A DNA stretch of 64,000 nucleotides from Euwallacea fornicatus (taxonomy: Eukaryota; Arthropoda; Insecta; Coleoptera; Curculionidae). The position numbers and the translations under genes are program-made. This document shows, one piece after another, positions 50,801-62,200 of this stretch. Each line of letters starts with the position of its first letter. Position 1 is the first letter of the stretch. The notes beneath the pieces were generated by a model. It worked only from the letters and a program-made list of their open reading frames with translations, had not been told where the DNA came from and ran no database searches. The stretch spans positions 4,030,001 through 4,094,000 of the forward strand of contig NC_089549.1 in the NCBI RefSeq assembly GCF_040115645.1, read 5' to 3'.

Positions 50801-53800
50801 ACTGAAAGATTTTTCCCGGGATTTCTATCCATTTGCGACACGACATTTTCCATTTCCAAACCTCTACCTATGTCAGGTATTCTGGTTTTGTATATTCAAA
50901 ACATTTCCACTGACTATTTATTATTACATTGAAAATGCAATAAATCTGGTATAGAGTAAAGGTTAATTTATGCTTCCCACTAAGTTAATCATTGAATTGC
51001 CATCAAGACAAGAGTTATTTACGTAATTAAGTACGTAATGTAAGGCTTTATGAGACGAATCAGTTTATGGCCGAGCAAACTTGCAAGTAACTCCATAAAT
51101 GGATGAGTTGAATGAAATCTTACTTGTAGGTAATGCATATAACGTTTTATATTCGATTTCCTATTAATTTTCAGATAATTTAAGTTTTAAGTGAAAATAC
51201 CTCCGAAATTCCTTGATTATCTGATAAGAGAAATTTATTGACTGATCATTGTCAGTTCCAAAGTACGCATATTTATTGCCTGCTTTATTCTACTAAAACA
51301 TAGCTTTATTGCACCAGAACCATAATGAATCGCTTTATAGTCGCAAAGCGGTACCATAAAGAGGCCATTATAATCAAATCAGACATTAATGAAATTAAAG
51401 GACTAACTTTCATACGTATTCTTCTAGGGCTTCTTTAGTTTTATTGATGGCAGATTTCAATTTATGCCGTGAGGTAATGCATGTGTTTACTAGGTCAACT
51501 TACCCGAAGGATCAGTATTTTAATACAATTGGGGAAATACATTGAGATAAGCGTGGTTTATTTAATATTATCAGTAAAACCTCTAAATACCTAAACAACC
51601 TTAGAACTATTAACGATCATAATAGCTGTAAGAAGGTTTTTCGAGTTTTATTTTAAAAAATAGTTAAAACAATTATCAGTTGCCGACGAAGATTGATTGG
51701 AGGAACTTGAGTTAAATTAAAATTAATTTTTAAGTGTTCAGGATGTGATCGACAACATATAAAATGCAATTAAAATTGCGTAAATAAGTGTTTTTCACCC
51801 TTTTTGTCTTTCCTAAAAATGTAAATATTACTCTGAATAAAATAAATAAGTTTCTGATAAAAACTTAAACCATAGAACCTTTATTGCTATAAATATTTCG
51901 AAAAGTACTCCATCTCTATCCATAACCAAATCGTTATCTATCGATTAATATTTGGTTTTCAACACTGAAGATTTCTGGAAATTCCTGGGAACTTAAGGAA
52001 CCATGGAGTCTAGCGAATCTTTTTCGCAATTAACAATAAAATGCACTTGAAGCGACATTTTTATTTGAAAAACAAATCTTGCGACACTAAGTGCAAAAGT
52101 GATTTCCTGATAATACCCAGCCCTCCGAACACCACAGGAAACTGCAAACCCTCACTTCTGCCCTTAAGGAGGAAGGAGTCACGTGGCCGTTCGCGTTATC
52201 TTGTGGTCATCTGCATTTCATCCCATTTTTCTCTTATCCCAGATATTTTTTTATACAGGGTGTTTCCTAACTACGTGTAAAAAATTTAAAGGCGTAATCC
52301 TCGACTGATTTGGAGTCAAAAATGTCTAGTAAACATATGTCCGCAAATGCCTTGTTTCCAAGATACAGGGTGTTGACTGAAAGACGTTGAAAAAGGTTTT
52401 AAAGGTTTCTAAAGGTTTGGTGGTATTATTATAATTAATAAAAAGCAATTCTTATAATTAATCATTAAAGTATTCCCCCAAAAAATTGTCTTTTCTAAAA
52501 TTCAAACACCCAAATTGAGTCATTTTGGAAATAAAATCTCTTTTTCTTGTCACATTTCAACACCCTGTATCTTGGAAACAAGGCATTTGCGGACATATGT
52601 TTATTAGACATTTTTGACTCAAAATCAGTCAAGGATTACGCGTTTAAATTTTTTACACGTAGTTAGGAAACGCTCTGTATATGAACACCTGACGTCATGG
52701 ACAAGTGGAGATGATATAAGTTTGTTATGTCCCAGTGAGAAGGGACGACATAAAACCTTCCTTGACCAGTTAAAACGCATAATTTTTCTCCATAATTTTC
52801 TACGTGCCCGTGTTCAAGTTTGACCGTTGCATATTAACTCTTTAGTGCAATAAATTATTTTCTTTAAGCAAATACAAAAACCTAATTCGTGTTGTGAAAC
52901 TGGCAACTTTAAATTTACGTTTCAGTGTAAAATTAAGTTAGTTTTTCGATGGAAGGAGGAAAGAGTGATGGTGAAAAAACTCAATATCATAGACATGTCT
53001 TGACTGAGTTTATTTGTTGTCGATTAGATGTTTAATTATGAATAGTAAATGACTTAGTCAACGCGCTACGTTCACGATTTACCGATTATTGCGATATATT
53101 TTTTAAGATCGATTTAATAATACAATGTGAATAACTTGCTTCATTTCAGTATATTTGTTTTACTAATTTTAAATCACGTAATGGTTTTATGTGTGTATTA
53201 AAAATTAAACACTGTCTTTATGTTAACTCGTAATTGAAGTATTAGCCGTAGTGAAAGTTTTACTTTTGGCTGTATGCCATAATTCCTCGGTGTACTCAAA
53301 CGAAAGAAAAAAGTGTACCCACGGGCTTTTCAATATGGTGTTTAGATTGACGAACTGTTTTGACTTTAAAAAATTATATATTTAAAGTTTAAAAGTCAAT
53401 CAACTACGTTTTTTTATCATTTTTAACGAGTTTGTCAATGTTTACTTAAACCCTCAAAACCTAGGTCAAATGCACGCAAGACATTAATTGGATATTTTTT
53501 CAATTTTTAACGTAAACGTATTCGAACTCTTCGAATAAAAACACCCCAATAATTAATAGTGTTTCGACTTCGTGGTTCGAATGATTCCAGCATACTAGCT
53601 TCCAACGTAAACACTATTTATTAATCCAACAAATAAACACAACTAACTACTATTCGCCAACTAATAGATCATTAATAAATCACTATTTCATGACAAAACA
53701 CACAACTGCTTCGTTCCTTATTCTGTATCAGTCTTGGACTCACTCTTTCTTAGTAAAGGCCTCCACATGTAGCTAAACATTCTATAGTTAGAATATACCA

Positions 53801-56800
53801 CAATTTTCTTATAAGTCTGTAAATATTCACATAAATGAACATATCAGGACATGCGACTTACCTAAAAAGATACAATAAATTACTGGATCGAGCGCGCCAC
53901 CACAACAAATCCTTTTTTGCCCCTGTCTCTTACCTGCGGGGATTCCCACGCCAGTCGTAACACTGCGCTCCTCTCAGGGCTGTTCGCTCCAAACTGATAG
54001 ATCTCCGTGATATCTCGTTGACCGATCCAGATGAACGACTTTCAAGTTTGCTCTGCGAGTTAGCTGGATCCTGTAGACTATGTCATATATGTATTTTTGA
54101 ACGATTTTGAAATGTACACTTATGTTACGCCCATGTATGTACGTACATCATCATTTTTTGCCAACATACTCGACAAGACTAAATTTTTGGAACTATTATT
54201 CTCAACCACGTGTTGCCCTGTATAATAAATCTCTTTTACTCCGTTCTTCACAGGAACTAGAGATCAAGAACAGGATGCGGCATGGGAATCGAGTGTTTCT
54301 GAAACAATCATCGAATCGTTAGTTTTCGCTATATGATTTTTTATTCATTACAACAGCATGGTTGAAAGCATAGCAATTTATAATCGTGAAGAGAAAATTA
54401 CATTTGGCAAGTGTCCGAAGTTGATGCAATGCTGAAGACGTTCGAAAAAATTGGCTTCCACCCCTTCGGGCAGGTCTCCATCGATTTCGGTGATTTGATG
54501 TGGCATTGCTTCTTTCTGTTCCTCTAACGTACGAGGTTTAGCCTCATGGACACGTGCTTTCATATAACCCCATAAAAAGAAATCACGTGAGTAGAGGTCT
54601 GGCACCGAGGAGGCCATAAAATGACACTAAATCTGAACTGCATTCGCAGACTTACCACTCCTAACAAAACAATCATCAAGGAATATTCGATATTCTAACG
54701 TCCAGGACGACTCCATGGTGGCAACTGAAAGATAATAATTAAATGTTATGAGCCAAAGAATGAAATGCCTGTTGAAGCACAACCCTCCCATTGTAAACGG
54801 TCGAGTACTACTCGTTCTAAAAACGCTTGGTACCCGCGCCGCACCCCAAAACCACGTTTCGTTAACTCGGTATAAATGCAACACCCCAATGAAAGATCAA
54901 TCTCGCTATTCAGCTAAGTGTCACGCCTTAAACAGATAAATAATAAATTAGCCGACAACTGCCTCTTAGCGGTAGTGCGCCCATGTGTTTTAGCCGTCAG
55001 TTTTAGTACCTAAAAACTTTGTAAAACTTGCAAACTTCTCTTTGTGACACATGATAATATGAATCATGATAACTCTGCGGCGTCGCTTGTTTTACGCAGG
55101 CTTGCGGAAACTCCAAAGTTCGAACTGTAATAATAACCGAGATATCCTGCAAAAGTGTCGAAAACTGGACACCCTGTACATATTCTGCAACCATCGAACC
55201 ATTTGAGGAACACACCAAAACCCAAATCCAAAATCCAATATCTGAGGAAATCGATTTTTAAATAATCACATTCATTCGGGTCTAAAGTTCCTAAACGAGA
55301 GGAAGTCTCGTTAAAGTCGACATACGAAAAATGTAGTAAAAACTCTTGTCATTATACCACACTAGTGACATTAGAACTTCTTCAGTAGCAAGTAATTTGC
55401 CTTTAATGTTCTATGCTTTCTAGTTATAATCATATACGTGCGATAACATGCCATTAGGTACCTACATTAAAAATGTATTTCAATTCCCATGAACCCCTTA
55501 CAGTGTCAGCGGTGCAAATATCTCTTAAACTATTGTTCTTAATAAAAAACCTGAAGAGGCAAAAAAGTTAATAAAAGACATAGGGGATTAAACAAAAGTA
55601 ATTAATAAAATCTAAAAAGTGTTTTAGGGGGAAAAAATATTTAAAACTTTGAAAGCGACCACGAAAAAAGTAACCCCCTGTACAGTATTTTAAGTAGTTG
55701 TTATTCCAGTTTGCTCGTAATGCTAAAATGATTGTTACTACCGATTTTAAGTTCATTATCTTTACAAATAACAGAGAAATTAATGAAAAATAAAAAAAAA
55801 GAAACTTTCACGATCTGTATATCAAAATGCAAGCAATTTGGGCCATGACTCAATATGAAGTTTTTATCTTAAAATAAGCTCGTGATTCGCTCATTTCATT
55901 CTTTACCATCCATTAAGAGACACCCTGCATGCGAGGCTAATGAAGATGTTTTAAAATTAGTGACGACCCTACAAGGTGTCCTAAAAGGCTCAAACGTTCT
56001 AAAGTGTAATTTTTTTTTAATGGTACCAACCGCTTTTTGTCACGTGATGGAATCCTCTCTTGGGTCTGTGTTAGTTCTTGGATTTTTTAAAATCCGGGAT
56101 GTAGTGTTCCGGAGCTACGACGTTTTAAAAGGAACTCAACACACTTGCAGCGCCTCACAAATAAATTTACATTGCGGTTAGCTTAAGTTCGATTTTGATG
56201 ATTTTAGGATGGATCATCATGTAAGATCACCTAAGCAGGTACGAATGCTAATTTAACCAAAAATACATACAAGATGTTCACAATGACAACTTTAATTTTC
56301 ACCGTTTCAATGTAAATTTTCTTCATTTTTCCAAATAGGACGGTGCGTTTTTCATGACGCAGAACGAGAGAAAATTCGTTTATCTTCATTTTGGTATAAA
56401 ATAATGTCACATTAACCTAAAATGTTAATGGAATTATTAATTATTTAAGGAAAGCCTGCACTCATGGTTAAGTGCCTGAGAGTTTAGCGTGCATTGCTAT
56501 GGATTCTATGTTGTTTGTTTTAAATTTTGAGACCTCATTGACCTCCTGACTGAATTCTCTTAGGCTGACGCTGGGTTTTCCCATTACCTGAGTGTTGTCC
56601 ACTTTATTTTCTTCTCCTTCCGTGCCGATAATATTGCAAAAAAAACATCTTCAGAGTTCCCCCTTTAAGGGGTGCTAGAACCCCCCCCCCCTAACCCGAA
56701 CCCTTTAAGAATGAATTTTCGGCGGCCTTTTTATAAGAACTTCTTTTACTATTTTAATCTCTAAAATGACCTACCAACACATTTCCACGTTATTTTCGGA

Positions 56801-59169
56801 CGTCCCTGCTCGTTTTCTTGAAGTCGAACTATGTATTTTCAGGTATGACCCGTCCATAGCTGTACTCGTATCGGACACAACTCCACATTTTTTTTTAAAT
56901 GTTTTTTTAATCAAACCTATAATTTATACGACCATCCTTTGAGAATTCTAATGTTCCCAAACTCAATAGAGATCCGGAATAGAAAAGAGTACATTGGTCG
57001 AGATGGGAATGTAGTTTCAGCAGTTCCGAGGTGATTGAGTGCAACGCCCATATACTTACGTACCGGTATTGATAATTATAGTCAAGTTCTACCGAACGGA
57101 ATGATCACCGGGTTCCTAAAGAACCTACACGGCGGAGAAACAGATCTAGCTTCAATATCAGGTTCATGCTTAGTTTTATCCCCACCAAACTAAGGATAGA
57201 TATAATTGCTCCGCCATGCACCAAATAAGATAAACGATTTTAGATAAACGTGAGCTATCCGCATGACGAACACGATACAATAATTCTTCTTCCCATTCAA
57301 TATCAGGACTAGAGAACGCAATTAAATTCCATAGTACCATGGTTTCAGAAAGCGTTGGGATTTCTACTTTCTCCCGATTTTCTGCACTTATCTATACTTT
57401 TACTTACACCTGTCTCTAACCGATCTCATCTTGATTTCGTGCCAAATAATCGACGCTCAAAATGTTAATTTAGTGGCAATCAAATACTACCGCATGATGT
57501 TAATGCCGGTCGTGTTCTATTACTTCATGATAACTGCAGTCTTCACCTCGAAATTTATGATGGTGTTGACGGTTCCAAGAGGTAAACCGCAGCTCTCCGC
57601 AATCAAAGAAGTGTCACTGGGACCGTTTAAAGGCGCCACGAAGTCCCTGTGCGAACGGACGTCGAGTGGTTTTCACGCGGAATACGTGGACAACGATGCA
57701 ATGGACACAATCCTCTTTCGGAACTCTTACTGTCCGTCCTCAGAATTTTCAGAGAAACTTGCTACGTGGTCTACAGGCACTGCGTTCGTTGGGCTGGCAA
57801 AGCTGGCTTACCATTACGCGGGTAAACTCAAAGGTAAGGATGGCTACAAAAATAAATGCTACTACACCGCGAAATGACGCATTATACCAGTACGGGATGC
57901 ATTTACTTTCCCCAATGGAACTCCTATATTTCAGGAAGAGTGAATCACACTGTCGGAACAATCACCGAATCGGGCTAATTTGTCCTTTGAGAAAAGGTTG
58001 GACGGCCAATTTATGAAGTGAAGAAGACATTTCCTCCGAAAAAATTTAATTGGGACGCATTACACACCAAGGAAAAAAATCAAGAGGTGTTAGGTCGTGT
58101 GATCGTGTAGGCCACGTCTTGTCGCCATGACGGGAGATGACCCGACCGGGCAAACTCTCGTGTTAGATCATCAATGTTTGACGAGCGATAGGGCAAGTGA
58201 CGCAGCCTTGCTGAAACCACATGTTTCAAGAGCTGCATCTCGCAATTCAGACACAAACCACTGGGGGTTGTGATGTTGCTATCACGTTTGACAGTTCTCG
58301 TTAGTGCATTACCTAACTCATTTTCAAAGAACAACGGTCCGCTGATTCCTGCCAACCAAAATGCACACCAAACAGTGACATGTCTGGGATACGTACGTTT
58401 CTCACGAATCGTTCCTGGATTGTCTGGGCCGGAAAAGCGGCAATTTTGCCCACACACGAAGCCATCAAGGTGAAAATGAGCCTGTAAGATTATTTTGTCC
58501 ATCAAGACGGCATTCATTTCCTGCTGTTCAACGATACACAATAGGTGAACTCTCTTCGCTGTGCATGGCAAAAGTCGTTGAGCCAGTCGGATTTTGTGAG
58601 AATGAAGATGGGAATCTTTCGTGGGAATACGATGAAGAGTGGTCGTTGAAACGTTCAATTCTCGCGGCACGTCGACGAATCCAGGTCCCTGGATTTTCGC
58701 CCACATTCCGGCGAGCTGCCGTGAGGTCGTTCTGTTTTGTATCTCTCACATCGACAACTGAACCAGCTCTTTCAACTTCATCGATGATTCATTTCACAGT
58801 TGATGTAGTGAGAAGAGTGTGCCCACCGAAGGTAGTGTATCCTCAATTTTTCCCAACTCCCATCTGGTCTCTTTCGGCCCGGCACGCGTATTCGCTCATT
58901 AAGAGTTGCGGCCGAAATGGCGCGCAATTCAAATCTGGCGTTCTCATTGTGACGCCCAAGGTCTGCGGAACTTTTCTCTTCAATTGATGTAAGATTTGTC
59001 CACTGTCAACTGGGTGTGGCCTTTTTCTGTGCGTTGATCTTGTTTATCACCGAAAACGTAGAACTTCATAATGAGACCTGGAGATACTGCAACAAAGCAG
59101 TAATCGAGATTTCAAATGACCTATAAGTATGAAAGTTCATTCGGTCTACGTAACACGCACATATCCACC

Positions 59170-59214
<45 letters not shown>

Positions 59215-62200
59215 CATAAAGAGATCTCGTAAGTGGGTACTTAACTGCACATTAAAAATAATAGTACCTAGTTCCAATTTTCCCTTTTAATAGACGAGAT
59301 TATTAGAGGTCAAGTCCACGACGTAGGTATTTAAATAACGTAATTTACTTCTAATGGGCAAAGTCTACAACAAAATGCTTCTTCCTCTTGATAACCCCTC
59401 TCTTAAATTCCGTCCCATTACACTACATCAAGATTTATGCCCGTGGCTTAAACGATAATGGCTTCCGAGATCACACGATTGAGATGTCTTCCTCAACAGT
59501 CCGGAGGTTTTCGAAAGAAAAAAAAATGGGACATTCGAAAAAGTTTTCCTAGCTCGCAGCGTTCGGACATAGCAGAGATTATTTATAAATATATCTTTCT
59601 TGGAACTATGTCGAAGAACAATTCCCTTATGCAAACGACACGGCCGCGTTAACATCCTGTTGCATATTTTCACACAGTTATTCCCGTTCTCCCAGCAGAC
59701 CTAAATTTCTTGCCATTGACGTCCTTGATTAATTTTTCGAGCCTCTGAAGCCCGATTCCCATTATTAAAGACCCAAAAAGCGTCCAACTGTAGTATTTGA
59801 GGGGCACCGCGCTGCTGTCCATTAAGCGGTCACGTTATTTTTTCCTATTTCGAGCATTTGTTACACCCTAAACAAGGAATTTGTATGTGCGACGCTGCCT
59901 TTGGTGCTATAAAACGATAGTATATGTGTGTGTACTCGTCTATGAAACCGTAGTTTAATGTACGTAAAGTGAAGTTTTTCCCAGAACAGCCATTTTACGG
60001 AAATTTGATAATTGAACATAGTTGCACGTATGGTGCTGGGCGTCGTCGTTGGCTCACGTTACTCGAAACGCCATAAAAATTATTTATATGCCTTTGGTAG
60101 TTATGCGATAGTGTTTGTTTGGGTGATACTTGGAGTGAAACTTGCTATATTCCACAATGAGACGTAAAAACAAGGTGCTCACGTTTGAAGAAATCTACTC
60201 TGCGATTTTTTTCCAAATTTTAACTCATTTTTTCGAAATTAAGTAAACCGGAACAGATAATTGGTTACATGGAAGAAAAGGACCATCATGACGCAAACAG
60301 ATCCGTAAAAGTATTTTCGATTAACGGTTTGGGTGAACAACCCTGTATACAGGGTGTACCAAGTCTGAGTCTACGCATGGGAAACTGCAAGAGATACACA
60401 GTCGGTTAAAGGGAAGTTGCGTGTTTTGGCGCTCAACAATAATCTATTTGCACATTAAGGAAACACGAATTATTTCGGAAATGTCCGATAAAAACCGAAA
60501 ATTCGATTTTCGTTTTTCTTAAAAAACTCGAAAACCATTGTGCGGAACAAACTAGTAACGGCACATTATTAAAGCACTTTATGACTGACTTTCTACTGGA
60601 GTGACCGGTACTTTCACTCGACGATTGGTACTTTGGATTTTGTTGTGGGCGCCATCTTGGATTTTTGCAAATTGAATTCTTAGTGGATTTTTTGTGAATA
60701 AAAGTAAAACAATCTTTTCCATTTAAAGAGCGTTGAGTTGCGCTGCCGCGCCAAATAGCGAACGTCAGGTACTACTTTGTTAATTTATTTATTACTCACT
60801 CCACTAATTGCGTTAAACAATCAAGTTTTATTCAGTAGTCTTCAACGGTTTCTCCTGCGAAGGCAACCACATATTTGAGGCTCGAGGTAAGCAGACAACT
60901 TTTTGAACATTTGCTTCATTAAACTAGGAATTTTTAATAAAATTAGTGGACTGTGTAATAAATAAATTAATATCCAAACTAAGTTAAAAAAAATATCTGA
61001 GAAATACCAAGACAGAAAACTCCGAGAGAGTAGGACAATTTCGATCGCTGACATATAAAAACAAGGATATTAGCACTAAAAGGGGAACTAAAATATATAA
61101 AGCAACCTGCGGACCACAATTAAATTATGGACATATACTGAGAATAAACGTAAAAAAGAACACAAAACAATACGTATAAACTACACAACAAATCACAGTG
61201 AGACTAATTACATATAGTGAATACTCAAACAACCCGCTACACAATCCTACTAACAGACAAACATGACACAGATAACAGAGAGACTAATGAAATTAGGGGA
61301 GAAATGGAAGAATAGCCCTAACAACTTTTATCGTACTGGACGCTCTCTGCATAACCAGACTTGCAGAACAGTTCAATTTATTGAACATAAAGGTACTTAT
61401 GAAAGATATCCAAGGGCAGAAGGACACGAAGGTCGATAGCCCGTCTTTACTTGGAGAAGCAAAGATTCAAATAAATATAAATAAATGAATGAATGAATGA
61501 GCACAATGATATTGGTTGACTTGACGTGGCCATTCAAGGCTCCTCTGATGGAAAAGGTCTTTTTACTTTTTTTTAATATAAAGGCCATTGAGATACTGAA
61601 ACGTAATGCATCGCTGAAAAGAGAACTTCGGTTAGATTCCAATTTTATATAAATCCAAGATGGCGGCAATAATATACCCAAAGTAGCTCGTGATATTTCG
61701 AGAATCAATCGTCAGGTAAAAATGCCGACTAATACAGTAAGGATCCAGTTGAAAAGTGCTCTAATAATGTTTCACCATCAGCTTTCTCTGACTTGTGATT
61801 TTCGAGTTTTTGAAAAAAAAAGGAAAATAAAAATGTTTAAGTTTTTATCGGATATTTCCGGAAGAATTAGGATTTTTTTAATTCACAAACAGATTATTGT
61901 CGAGTTCCAAAATACGCAACTTGTTACACCCTGTATAAAATTGAACTTTGACACATAATCAGCACGCTTCCGGTAAGGAAGGAACCTGCAGTTTCAAGAT
62001 TTCGTATCGCACAAAGTTCGGCACCTAGGAGATCACCAAACAAAAGCTCCATCATAATTTCGGTGTCTTCTTATTGGTAAACATCATTTGCATTTTCTTC
62101 CAACTGATCCCATATTTTAGCAAGTGTCCTCATTATTAAATACCGTTATCGGCGGTTTAATTCAATATATTATCAGCGTTAGACGCAAACATAATAAACC

